Source: UBA7662 sp943369355 (GTDB lineage Bacteria > Bacteroidota > Bacteroidia > UBA7662). From it: a stretch of DNA of 64,000 nucleotides. Positions 17,826 to 26,415 of this stretch are shown here, piece by piece; position 1 is the stretch's first letter; each line of letters begins with the position of its first letter. The stretch spans positions 186,001 through 250,000 of the forward strand of contig CALRMX020000002.1 in NCBI GenBank assembly GCA_943369355.1. Direction: 5' to 3'. A model generated the notes under the pieces. The model worked only from the letters and a program-made list of their open reading frames with translations, ran no database searches and was not told the DNA's origin. Both the position numbers and the translations under genes were made by a program.

Positions 17826-18902
17826 ATGCTCGATAAATTCCCCGCCATACAAGGCCGTTTTGAGGTAATCAGCGAACAGCTGCTCGACCCGCGTGTGTTC
17901 AACGACATGAAGCGATACACCCAGCTGAATCGTGAATACCGAGAGCTGGAAAAGATAGTGCAGGCCTTTAAGGCATACCAATCGGTACTCGGCAATATCG
18001 AAACCAACAAACAAATTATTGCTACAGAAAAGGATCCCGAGTTCCTAGAAATGGCCAAAGAGGAGCTCGAAATGTTGCAGCTGCAACAACCTCAGCTTGA
18101 AAACGAATTGCGCATGTTGCTGGTTCCTAAAGACCCGGAAGATAGCCGCAACGTATTGGTAGAAATCAGAGCAGGTACGGGGGGTGACGAGGCTAGTCTA
18201 TTTGCAGGCGATTTGGCACGAATGTACCTCCGTTATTGCGAAAAAAGGGGCTGGAAGGTCGAATTAGTCGATGAAACCGAAGGCACCATGGGCGGTTTTA
18301 AGGAGATTATTTACAAAGTAAGTGGCGACGAGGTTTACGGAATACTGAAGTATGAGTCGGGTGTTCACCGCGTTCAACGGGTTCCGGCTACCGAAACGCA
18401 AGGTCGTATTCACACCAGTGCAGCCACCGTGGTGGTATTACCCGAAGCCGAAGAGCTGGATGTGCAGCTCAATCCGGCCGATATAGAATTGCAAACTTCT
18501 CGATCGGGAGGTGCCGGAGGGCAGAACGTGAACAAGGTAGAAACCAAGGTGATGCTCACCCACAAACCAACGGGTATAGTAGTTACCTGTCAGGTAGCTC
18601 GCTCACAACTTGCCAACCGCGAAATGGCCATGGACATGCTCCGCACCAAACTTTATGAAATGGAGCTCAACAAGCGAAACGAAGCCACCGCCTCGCAACG
18701 TAAAACCATGGTAAGTACGGGCGACCGTTCGGCGAAAATACGCACCTACAATTTCCCGCAGAGCCGCGTTACCGACCACCGCATTGGCTTAACGGTTTAT
18801 AACCTCGATGCATTTTTAGGAGGTGAAATCCAAGAAATGTTGGACGCGCTACAGCTTGCCGAAAATACCGAACGCTTGAAAAGCGGCGACACTGTTGCAT
18901 AA
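17826..18902 (+). CDS. prfA: Peptide chain release factor 1
   Basis: Reads UAA and UAG and triggers peptide release. It is 358 residues, the normal length. The codon-recognition tripeptide PAT is at 187-189 and the catalytic GGQ at 231-233 within SGGAGGQNVNKVET. Helical domain 1 (residues 1-100) and ribosome-binding ends are intact. It closes the plus-strand series from rsfS and converges on dnaN. Confidence 0.97.
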   Translation: MLDKFPAIQGRFEVISEQLLDPRVFNDMKRYTQLNREYRELEKIVQAFKAYQSVLGNIETNKQIIATEKDPEFLEMAKEELEMLQLQQPQLENELRMLLVPKDPEDSRNVLVEIRAGTGGDEASLFAGDLARMYLRYCEKRGWKVELVDETEGTMGGFKEIIYKVSGDEVYGILKYESGVHRVQRVPATETQGRIHTSAATVVVLPEAEELDVQLNPADIELQTSRSGGAGGQNVNKVETKVMLTHKPTGIVVTCQVARSQLANREMAMDMLRTKLYEMELNKRNEATASQRKTMVSTGDRSAKIRTYNFPQSRVTDHRIGLTVYNLDAFLGGEIQEMLDALQLAENTERLKSGDTVA

Positions 18903-18905
18903 AAA

Positions 18906-18925
18906 AAGCCACCCGAGGGTGGCTT
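18906..18925 (-). terminator. Terminator of dnaN
   Basis: On the minus strand AAGCCACCC-TC-GGGTGGCTT folds to a 7-8 bp GC-rich stem with a tetraloop and is followed by seven T residues, giving a good terminator for dnaN. On the plus strand no T-run follows, so it would stop prfA transcripts less well. Confidence 0.8.
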
Positions 18926-18943
18926 AAAACAAGGCAAGCTAGC

Positions 18944-20068
18944 TTACTCGTAAGAATTCAACATCACAGGCATGATGAGCATCAGCGTATCTTCGTTGGT
19001 TTCCTGCTCGCTAGGATGCATCACACCCGGGCGGCTTGGCTGACTAAGCTCAAACCTAACCGTAGCGCTGCTCAAGTTCGAAAGCATCTCGATGAGGAAA
19101 CGCGCATTAAAGCCAATTTCTAGGTCGGTTCCGCTGTATTCGCAGGCAAGCGTCTCGTCGGCTTGGTTCGAAAAATCTAAATCTTCGGCCGAAATATGCA
19201 ATTCGCTACCTTTTAATTTTAGGCGAACCTGATAGGTAGTTTTGTTCGAATAGATCGAGATTCGTTTTAGTGAACTGAGCAATTCAGCGCGAGAAATGGT
19301 AAGCTGATTCGTATTGTCTTTCGGAATCACCGCATTATAATCGGGGAATTTCTGGTCGATCAATCGGCATACCAGATGTATATCCTTGAAAGAGAAGAAT
19401 ACATTGGTGGTATTGTATTCAACCGTCACCAAGGTATCGTCGCCGGGGAGCGACGATTTGAGTAGGTTGAGCGCTTTACGTGGTACAATGAACGAACCCG
19501 TTTCGGGTATGGCAATTTTTTTAACGCTATGGAGCACCAATTTGTGCGCATCGGTAGCCACAAAGTTCATTTGGTTGGCTTCCAACTCAAACTTCACCCC
19601 AGTCATGGCCAAACGCAATTCATCGGTACCTACGGCAAATAACGTGGTACTTACCCCGTTGAGTAGGGCACTACTCGGCATGGTGAAGCTATTGGCCTTG
19701 CTCACTTCCGGTATTGCCGGAAAATCGTCGCCATTTTCGCCGCTCAGTTTGTACTTACCCTTGTCGGTATTGATTTCGATGGCGAAAGTTTGCTCGTCGA
19801 ACGAGAAAGTTATCGGCATATCGGGCAACGACTTCAGCGTTTCGAGCAAAATTTTGCTAGGAACAGCAATCTTGGCCTTTCCTTTCCCTTCAATAGGCAA
19901 GGTGGTTTTCATGGTCGTGTTCAGGTCGGTAGTACATACCAACAATTCCTTGTCGCTGATGTCGAACAAAAAATTCTCGAGTATAGGTAGTACCGAGCTG
20001 GTATTAATTACGCCTTGAACGGCCTGCAGATGCTTTAACAACGTGCTGGTTGAGACGATAAATTTCAT
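18944..20068 (-). CDS. dnaN: DNA polymerase III subunit beta (sliding clamp)
   Basis: A 374-residue processivity clamp with three repeated clamp domains. It begins MKFIVSTSTLLKHLQAVQGVI and ends with the typical LMLIMPVMLNSYE. The conserved FALEFNAR-like segment appears as LEIGFNARFLIEML. It is not next to dnaA here; it lies 51 bp behind the DUF4340 gene of the gld cluster and may share its transcript. Confidence 0.97.
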   Translation of the reverse strand: MKFIVSTSTLLKHLQAVQGVINTSSVLPILENFLFDISDKELLVCTTDLNTTMKTTLPIEGKGKAKIAVPSKILLETLKSLPDMPITFSFDEQTFAIEINTDKGKYKLSGENGDDFPAIPEVSKANSFTMPSSALLNGVSTTLFAVGTDELRLAMTGVKFELEANQMNFVATDAHKLVLHSVKKIAIPETGSFIVPRKALNLLKSSLPGDDTLVTVEYNTTNVFFSFKDIHLVCRLIDQKFPDYNAVIPKDNTNQLTISRAELLSSLKRISIYSNKTTYQVRLKLKGSELHISAEDLDFSNQADETLACEYSGTDLEIGFNARFLIEMLSNLSSATVRFELSQPSRPGVMHPSEQETNEDTLMLIMPVMLNSYE

Positions 20069-20119
20069 TGGAATGCTTTTGCTGTAAAGATAGTTTTTAT
20101 GGTCAATTGAAGACGAGTT

Positions 20120-21136
20120 TTATCGTTTACTCCTTCGAATCATTTCGTCGTACGACAGATACATCCAAGGCTGAATCAAATCCTGCAATACACCAAAGTC
20201 GTTCCCTTCGCGGTAATAAAAATAATGTCGGTCTAAATCGGGATAACCTTGAAGTAGCACCACATCGATGGTGCTTACCTGGCTCTTGAAATAGGTGGTT
20301 ATCGTATGTTTCTTACCGCTACGTTCGGTAATTGTGGCATGCATAATGGGTGGCACCATCCGAATTACGCTATCGCGTATGGGCACTTCGTTTTCGAACC
20401 CTTCAACTCTGAAATTGGCAAATTCGGTCCAAATAGAATAACCGGCAGCAGCTTGTAAAAACGTTTTTGGGGCTGCTGGACCTCGGCTGATGGTATACAG
20501 CGTATCGCCTTCGAAGGCGATAAAATATCCTTTACCGGGGGTGTCGGGATAGTTTACTTCAAAACTTACAATCTCATTGGGATTGAGGCGGAACAATATC
20601 CTTTCGCGCCACTCTTCTTCACTCGCAAAAAAACGTGGTGTAAGGTAGCCTTCCCAACCGGGTAAATATAAAATATAGGGAATTTCAGCATCCTCCTTAA
20701 TCATATACGTACCACGCGTATCGGTAGTGGAGCTACCCACGTAAAACACCAGCTCTTTTTGTTGATCACTGCCTTTATACACCTCTACTTTAATCCCTGC
20801 CGATGCCAAATTCGCCATCACATTGTTCATGGCGCCCTTGGGCACAGGCATTTTTACCTCCATGCGACTGAGTGTTTCGAGTAGGACTTTCACCATGTCG
20901 GGACGCGCCTTGTATTTGCCGTTTACCATCCAACTGCTATCGGGCTGGCGCTCGAGGGTAACCGCATTGCCTTTGCGGTCGGCAATAAAAATTTTCGAGA
21001 GTGCAGCCGTATCGGCCACCTGAAAACTAACTTCGGCGGGGTCGAAAGTGGTGTTTTTATCACGCGTTACCAACCAGGCTGCTACCCCGAGAAGCAGCAA
21101 AAACACGACAAGATATATCCAGTTCTTTTTCATCAC
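20120..21136 (-). CDS. DUF4340 domain-containing protein linked to gldG
   Basis: A 338-residue protein with one N-terminal membrane anchor (WIYLVVFLLLLGVAAWLV) and a DUF4340 region. The region is recognised from phrases such as TRDKNTTFDPAEVSF, FIADRKGNAVTLER and WMVNGKYKARPDMVKVLLETL. The family is found beside GldG/ABC-2 auxiliary proteins in many phyla. Its ATG overlaps the gldG stop by 4 bp, so it is cotranslated with the transporter and probably works with it at the inner membrane. Biochemical role unknown. Confidence 0.82.
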   Translation of the reverse strand: MMKKNWIYLVVFLLLLGVAAWLVTRDKNTTFDPAEVSFQVADTAALSKIFIADRKGNAVTLERQPDSSWMVNGKYKARPDMVKVLLETLSRMEVKMPVPKGAMNNVMANLASAGIKVEVYKGSDQQKELVFYVGSSTTDTRGTYMIKEDAEIPYILYLPGWEGYLTPRFFASEEEWRERILFRLNPNEIVSFEVNYPDTPGKGYFIAFEGDTLYTISRGPAAPKTFLQAAAGYSIWTEFANFRVEGFENEVPIRDSVIRMVPPIMHATITERSGKKHTITTYFKSQVSTIDVVLLQGYPDLDRHYFYYREGNDFGVLQDLIQPWMYLSYDEMIRRSKR

Positions 21137-22848
21137 TTTTTATTAGCAAAACGACGTTTGCGGTTCCAATGCCAAACTACTCCAAACAATAAGATGAGGC
21201 TTATCGGCACAACGGTATTCAAAAGCTGCCAACGCAATTTCTCTTCCTTTACTCGCTTTGCATCTAACAAACGTAAGGTGATTTGCTTCGATCGTACGTT
21301 GATGAGCCCTGTTTCGTCGAGCAGATAATCAATGGCGTTGAGGACAAAGCTTTTGTTGCCGTACAACTGGTTGGTGTACCTGTCGAAACCCAGGGGATAC
21401 ACCTCGCCAGTGCTCTTGCGAACGGCATTGGCAATTACATCACCGTCGGCTACCACCACCATTCGGCTAGGTTTGGCATTTTCGAGTAGCTTCATCCCCA
21501 GCGAGTCGACAGCGCGCTGTGCAAATGGATTGAAATATCGGCTTTTGTAAAAACTAGGAAAGTTGCCTTCGAGCAAAACAGCCATGGGTTGGCCGCCTTT
21601 GTTGTAGGCTTCTTCTTTACCTGGCTCGGTGGCCTGACTGAGATTAATGCGGAAAGGTGCATATACCACACGCGACTGCTGCGACGATCGCAACAAAACG
21701 GTTTGTTTAACCCCCGGTGCGTCTACAAAATCAATGGTTCCAGCAAACTTGAACGCAATTGGGTCGATTTTTCGGACAATTGGGTGCTCGCTTTGGGGAT
21801 TAACGAGCGGATAGTAATACCACGGATACAGCCGCTGTTGAGGTTGACCTCCTAGCGAACCGTATACGATGGGAATAGAGGTTGACCGCACATCTTGCAC
21901 CAGGTATGGATTCACCCGAAATCCATACTTAAACAATAGGTCGTCTAATTGGAGGTCGCGGGTTACGGCCATAAAATAGTTTTCGGCCGTCATGCTGTCC
22001 ATCTCGGCGGCTACCGCATCGAGTAGCCACAAAATCCGTCCGCCGCGATTTACAAAATGGTCGATTTTGTACTTGGCCCACTCGCTGAATGGGCGGGTAG
22101 GTTTGGCAATCACCAGCAGCTGCACATCGGCTGGAACAGGCTCTACGGTATTGATATCGTAACGAAGCAGTTCGTAGTTTTCGTTGAGCGCCCTGCCAAT
22201 ATCGGAGGTGAGCACTTTGTCGAGCTCGCCGTTGCCTTCGGTAAAGGCTATGCGGGGTTTAAACAGCTGAGTAGCCTGTTTAATAGCGTTGGCGATGGTA
22301 AACTCCAACGCTTCTTCGGAGGCGTTGAGTATTTCCTGAGGACTGCTACCCGCGCCGCTACCCAGTAAAAAATTAACCGCTATTTCTTTGCTACGGTAGT
22401 ATACCATCGCTCCAGGCCAGATGACCTGTCGCTGAATGCCGCCTTCATCGCGCGACTGCAAATCGGTGGGCTGCAGCCCTTGCTTGTACAGCTGCTGGAA
22501 AAGTTCGTTGCGTGTGCGGTCGTCGGGCTGATCCGACGGGTCGATAAATTCGAACTGCAGATTACCGCCGGCATAACGTCGCATTTCGGTGAGCTGATCG
22601 AGTATGGCACTTTGTAGCTTCTGAAAGCCCGGGGGGAAATCTCCTTCGAGGTATACTTTCACCACAACGGCATCTTCCAAATTCTCGAGTACGTTGCGCG
22701 TACTCTTGCTTAGGGTATAACGCCCTTCGCCAGTTAAGTCGATACGCGTATACGCCAAATTACCGATGATGTTCAGCAGCAACAAAGAGCCAAGCAATAA
22801 GCCCAACTTGAGGAGCGACTGCCGCTTTTTTGGATTACCTTTTACCAT
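21133..22848 (-). CDS. gldG: Gliding motility-associated ABC transporter substrate-binding-like protein GldG
   Basis: A 571-residue protein with membrane segments at both ends (about 14-32 and 539-558) and a large periplasmic part. Diagnostic features are SKSTRNVLENLEDAVVVKVYLEGDFPPGFQKL near the N-terminus, LQFEFIDPSD, and the conserved closing domain (KSFVLNAIDYLLDETGLINVRSK). GldG with GldF and GldA forms an ABC transporter needed for gliding in Flavobacterium johnsoniae. It overlaps gldF by 7 bp. Homologs also occur in non-gliding species, so motility is not proven by this gene. Confidence 0.92.
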   Translation of the reverse strand: MVKGNPKKRQSLLKLGLLLGSLLLLNIIGNLAYTRIDLTGEGRYTLSKSTRNVLENLEDAVVVKVYLEGDFPPGFQKLQSAILDQLTEMRRYAGGNLQFEFIDPSDQPDDRTRNELFQQLYKQGLQPTDLQSRDEGGIQRQVIWPGAMVYYRSKEIAVNFLLGSGAGSSPQEILNASEEALEFTIANAIKQATQLFKPRIAFTEGNGELDKVLTSDIGRALNENYELLRYDINTVEPVPADVQLLVIAKPTRPFSEWAKYKIDHFVNRGGRILWLLDAVAAEMDSMTAENYFMAVTRDLQLDDLLFKYGFRVNPYLVQDVRSTSIPIVYGSLGGQPQQRLYPWYYYPLVNPQSEHPIVRKIDPIAFKFAGTIDFVDAPGVKQTVLLRSSQQSRVVYAPFRINLSQATEPGKEEAYNKGGQPMAVLLEGNFPSFYKSRYFNPFAQRAVDSLGMKLLENAKPSRMVVVADGDVIANAVRKSTGEVYPLGFDRYTNQLYGNKSFVLNAIDYLLDETGLINVRSKQITLRLLDAKRVKEEKLRWQLLNTVVPISLILLFGVVWHWNRKRRFANKK

Positions 22849-23570
22849 TTGCGTGCCTCCAGTACCGTTTTGGTGAGGGCCAGAAAAAAGGCCGACAGAC
22901 TAAAGAAATAAAGCAAATCGCGGGTATCTAGTACGCCTTTGCTCAAGGCTACGAAGTGCGCACTCATGCCCAACTGCTCAATAATGAGTAAGGTTTTATT
23001 GGGCAGGTTGAGCAAACTCAGCGAGTCGAAGGCTGCATAGAAAAAGAAACATAAGAAGAGTCCGAGTATGAATGCTACTATCTGATTATCAGTGAGTGAA
23101 GAGGCAAATAAACCTATGGCTACGAAAGTTCCGCCCAGCAGCAGTAAACCAATGTAACTACCTACTATCCCGGCGCTATCAACATTGCCTACAGGTTCGG
23201 CTAAAAGGTAGACGCTCAAAAAATACACGAGCGTGGGCAATACACTAAATACCACCAAAACGAAAGCGGCCAAGTATTTTCCGGCAATAATTTGAAAATC
23301 GCTCACAGGCTTGGTGAATAATAACTCGAGCGTTCCGGTGCGTTTTTCTTCGCTGAAAAACCGCATGGTGATGGCTGGAATCAAAAACATAAATATCCAC
23401 GGGCCAATGATGAAAAGCTGATCGAGTGTAGCATACCCGTAGGCCAACAGGCTGTAGTCGGGAAATACCCACATAAACAAGCCCGTGACGAGTAAAAACA
23501 CGACAATAACGATGTAGGCGATCAACGAGGAGAGGAAACTGTTGATCTCGCGGCGGAAAACAGTCAGCAT
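22842..23570 (-). CDS. gldF: Gliding motility-associated ABC transporter permease GldF
   Basis: A 242-residue ABC-2 type permease with six predicted membrane segments. It starts MLTVFRREINSFLSSLIAY and carries the characteristic RFFSEEKRTGTLELLFTKPVSD segment. It lies 1 bp behind gldA and overlaps gldG, giving the complete gldA-gldF-gldG set in one operon. Confidence 0.93.
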   Translation of the reverse strand: MLTVFRREINSFLSSLIAYIVIVVFLLVTGLFMWVFPDYSLLAYGYATLDQLFIIGPWIFMFLIPAITMRFFSEEKRTGTLELLFTKPVSDFQIIAGKYLAAFVLVVFSVLPTLVYFLSVYLLAEPVGNVDSAGIVGSYIGLLLLGGTFVAIGLFASSLTDNQIVAFILGLFLCFFFYAAFDSLSLLNLPNKTLLIIEQLGMSAHFVALSKGVLDTRDLLYFFSLSAFFLALTKTVLEARKW

Positions 23571-23571
23571 C

Positions 23572-24486
23572 CTATTTTTTTGTTGATGTTAAACTACGGA
23601 AAACCTCTTCGAGGCTGTTTTCTTTTTGGCTCATATTGAGTACTGCCACGTTTTTGCGCACAGCAAAATCGAACAGGAGCTTGCGCAAATCGTCCTTACC
23701 ACTAGCACGCACCTCAAAAGTATGCTCACCTATTTTACGTACTTCACGAATGCCTGGCAGCTTACGCATTTCGCCTTCGTTCATGTTTTCGCTGAACTCA
23801 ACGGTGACCACCGACTCACCAGCAACGCGCTGCTGCAGGTTCTTAACAGCATCGTCGGCCACGAGTTTGCCACGATTGATGATGATTACGCGCTGGCACA
23901 ATGCCTCCACCTCTTGCATGATGTGCGTGCTGAGGATAATGGTTTTGTCTTTTGAAATGTCGCGTATCAGCTGCCGGATGTCGGCCAACTGGTTGGGGTC
24001 GAGCCCGGAGGTAGGCTCGTCGAGTACAAGCACCTTGGGGTCGTGCAAGAGCGCCTGCGCTAGGCCTACCCGTTGGCGATACCCTTTCGAAAGTTGGCCG
24101 ATTTTTTTGTGTTGTTCGATGCCCAAACCCGTTTGTTCAATCATTCGGGCAATTCGTTTTGCGGGATCGGCAATTTTGTAGAAGCCTGCAGCATAGTGCA
24201 AATACTCCTTCACATACATTTCGGTGTATAGGGGATTGCTTTCGGGCAGATAGCCAATTAGGCGACGTACTTCCAACGATTGTGTTTCGGTATCGAATCC
24301 TTGCACGGTAGCCTTTCCCGCACTTTGCGGCAAATAGCCCGTCAGTATTTTCATGGTGGTGCTTTTTCCGGCACCGTTCGGACCGAGTAGCCCAACAATC
24401 TGGCCGTCGTCGATACGGAAGCTCAGCCGATCGATGGCCTTTTGCTCGCCGTATACTTTGGTAAGTTCTTGTACGCTAACCGACAT
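23572..24486 (-). CDS. gldA: Gliding motility-associated ABC transporter ATP-binding subunit GldA
   Basis: A 304-residue ABC ATPase. Walker A is GPNGAGKST (35-43), signature LSKGYRQRVGLAQ, and Walker B VLVLDEPTSGLDP, followed by the switch histidine in LSTHIMQEV. The C-terminal extension beyond about 220 matches ABC-2 ATPases that pair with GldF-type permeases. In F. johnsoniae gldA is unlinked from gldFG; here all three are adjacent. About 150 bp of non-coding DNA separates it from the divergent gene at 24639. Confidence 0.92.
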   Translation of the reverse strand: MSVSVQELTKVYGEQKAIDRLSFRIDDGQIVGLLGPNGAGKSTTMKILTGYLPQSAGKATVQGFDTETQSLEVRRLIGYLPESNPLYTEMYVKEYLHYAAGFYKIADPAKRIARMIEQTGLGIEQHKKIGQLSKGYRQRVGLAQALLHDPKVLVLDEPTSGLDPNQLADIRQLIRDISKDKTIILSTHIMQEVEALCQRVIIINRGKLVADDAVKNLQQRVAGESVVTVEFSENMNEGEMRKLPGIREVRKIGEHTFEVRASGKDDLRKLLFDFAVRKNVAVLNMSQKENSLEEVFRSLTSTKK

Positions 24487-24638
24487 GGACAGTTTTTACA
24501 GGGGGGTAAAAATACGTGTTAAGTGCCAATAATGTGAGCGCCGGATCAAGCATGAAAAGAAAATGACTTAATTACAGCAATACCACGGTGCTGTCGCATT
24601 TTGTTCGATAGCTGACGGTTTTAGCACCGCTAAACGGA

Positions 24639-25202
24639 ATGCCTTTTGTGCGATGCGGGCTCGTGAAACACCTTCTCTTCTTCCTGCTCTTGACCCTTGG
24701 CACCCAAGCGCAAGGGCAATGGCTCAAAATCGGCTATCGTGCCGAAAGTTTAAGCCGACCCGGATTAGCCTTGGCCATCGAAAACCCGATCCGTACCGAC
24801 TCCAAGAGCTGGCAGCCTTTTGTGGGTTTTGGATTGAATTACTACCTACACCGGCACAATCACCAGGCCGTATTGTTTGGGCCGCAGCTGGGTTTACGTT
24901 ACACCCACCCAAGAGGCATCTTTGGGGATTTGCGGATCGATTTGAACGTATATCGTTCGTTTTACGCAGGCACCACCTACGAAGCCACCTCCGATGGTCT
25001 TTTCAGAAAAATCCCGCTTGCCGGTCAGTGGGGCTTCGCGCCAGGCATCCAGCTTGCGGGAGGTTACGATTTCCGCCAGCATTACCAAAAGCCTTACCGC
25101 ATCAGCACTGGCCTGAGCTACTACCAACAATGGCCCTACAGCAGCTCCTACCGGCACGGCTATGCACTCGACTTAACTCTTCACTACTTACTTCAGCCAT
25201 GA
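24639..25202 (+). CDS. Small secreted beta-barrel-like protein
   Basis: A 187-residue protein with a signal peptide (LLFFLLLTLGTQAQG). The mature part is rich in aromatic and Gly residues with alternating strands (QPFVGFGLNYYLH, AVLFGPQLGLRYTH, YALDLTLHYLLQP), consistent with a small outer-membrane barrel of about eight strands. No family recognised. An in-frame GTG at 24663 gives a shorter, more typical signal peptide and could be the true start. The stop overlaps the start of the next gene (ATGA). Confidence 0.65.
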   Translation: MPFVRCGLVKHLLFFLLLTLGTQAQGQWLKIGYRAESLSRPGLALAIENPIRTDSKSWQPFVGFGLNYYLHRHNHQAVLFGPQLGLRYTHPRGIFGDLRIDLNVYRSFYAGTTYEATSDGLFRKIPLAGQWGFAPGIQLAGGYDFRQHYQKPYRISTGLSYYQQWPYSSSYRHGYALDLTLHYLLQP

Positions 25203-26188
25203 TTCGATTTTCACTCCTACTCTTACTACTCACCGGCATTTTGAGTTGTAAAAAAGAGCCTGCAGCTCACAGCCGTGACCTTACCCTTCGAGTAGGAGCC
25301 GCCGATATGCCCGTGTGGGTGCGTGGTAATTCCGCAGGTGGACGAATCGTGCTCTTCTTGCATGGTGGCCCCGGAGAGTGCAGCTACTGTCTTCGCCCGT
25401 TTTTCGAGGGTATTGAACAAAACGCCTTGATGGTGTACTGGGATCAACGATTGGCAGGAAGTAGCCGCGGCAATGCCAAGCCCGAAGCGTGGAGTTATGC
25501 GCAGCATGCCAACGATTTACGGCAGCTGGTTTTGTTGCTCAAGCAGCTGTATCCACAACAATCGATTTGGCTTTTTGGACATAGTTTTGGCGTAGAACTC
25601 GGCTGGGAGTTTTTGAGTACAGGCGATAACGCAACTTTGGTTGCTGGTTTTGTGGCGATGAACGGCACCTATGCCACGCTACCATGGCTAAAAGATGTAC
25701 AGCGGTGGGTTATTCGTGAAGGGAGCTCTCGGGGCGATTCGGAAGCGGTAGCCTATTTCAGGCCGCTCACGCTTACTGCCGAAAGCGCCAAACAGGTCGT
25801 GAAATGGGGCGAATGGTATAGTCGTATGTTTCGCGTTGGTGCCAATCCACAATGGCCTAGCGACGACCCCGCTTTTGTGCGCCAGATGAAATTCAGCAGT
25901 GCACACAGCAGCTTAAGTCAGCTGACCAATACTGCACAGCAAGACCGCTACTACAACGACCTGATTTTTGGATTCGATCGTACGGCTGAATTGACTCGAC
26001 TCGAATTGCCCATTCGTTTGTTTTGGGGAGTAAACGACGGTATAGTGCCTCTAGAAACCGGCCTTTCTACCCAGGCCTTACTGCAGGGCGAAGTTCCGCT
26101 TATACGTTTCTCAAACTCGTGGCACAGCGCCTTTCATACCGAAAATGAAAAGTTCACTCGGGAGTTGCTGAAGGCCATCGGTATGTAA
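25199..26188 (+). CDS. Lipoprotein alpha/beta hydrolase, proline iminopeptidase-like
   Basis: A 329-residue protein. It starts with a lipoprotein signal (LLLLLLTGILSCKKE, lipidated Cys near residue 17), then an alpha/beta hydrolase fold. Key motifs are HGGPGE (oxyanion loop), YWDQRLAGSS, and GHSFGVELG with the nucleophile Ser. The Asp is in FWGVNDGIVP and the His in the SWHSAFH region. The HGGPG motif is typical of proline iminopeptidases and related peptidases; the actual substrate is unknown. A much longer frame is open upstream from 24653, but it overlaps the barrel gene in another phase and lacks homology there. The ATG at 25199 overlaps the barrel gene stop. Confidence 0.82.
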   Translation: MIRFSLLLLLLTGILSCKKEPAAHSRDLTLRVGAADMPVWVRGNSAGGRIVLFLHGGPGECSYCLRPFFEGIEQNALMVYWDQRLAGSSRGNAKPEAWSYAQHANDLRQLVLLLKQLYPQQSIWLFGHSFGVELGWEFLSTGDNATLVAGFVAMNGTYATLPWLKDVQRWVIREGSSRGDSEAVAYFRPLTLTAESAKQVVKWGEWYSRMFRVGANPQWPSDDPAFVRQMKFSSAHSSLSQLTNTAQQDRYYNDLIFGFDRTAELTRLELPIRLFWGVNDGIVPLETGLSTQALLQGEVPLIRFSNSWHSAFHTENEKFTRELLKAIGM

Positions 26189-26381
26189 TACTCCCGCATA
26201 AGCATTTCAACCACAGCTTTTTCAACTCAAGGGGTTACGGCTTTCAATCACAATCAAGCTGCATCACACAAATGTTGTTTGGAAAAGCTGGCGGCGTTAC
26301 TTTACAAAAATGTAATTTACCTACTACAACTTTGCCGAAACTTTTATAAAGCCTTTTAATTTGACGGAATGTTGTTAATAT

Positions 26382-26412
26382 CATAAACTTCAACTCCGTT
26401 GTCATAAATTTG
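26382..26412 (+). promoter_or_regulatory. Candidate promoter of the dndA gene
   Basis: TTG (26382-26384), 20 bp, then TAAATTTG (26405-26412) fits the Bacteroidota TTG-N20-TAnnTTTG consensus. The dndA ATG is only 3 bp after the -7 element, so this promoter would give a leaderless mRNA or is a chance match. The stretch 26189-26381 holds no gene I can support. Confidence 0.4.
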
Positions 26413-26415
26413 AAT

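Noticed and set aside
24560..24630. 7-bp inverted repeat CGGTGCT/AGCACCG between gldA and the barrel gene
   Set aside because: The arms are 30 bp apart with no T-run and no promoter relation; chance is sufficient.
24653..25198. Long N-terminal extension of the alpha/beta hydrolase frame
   Set aside because: It overlaps the barrel gene in another phase, is Arg/Pro/His-rich like a shadow frame, and hides the lipoprotein signal that starts at 25199.
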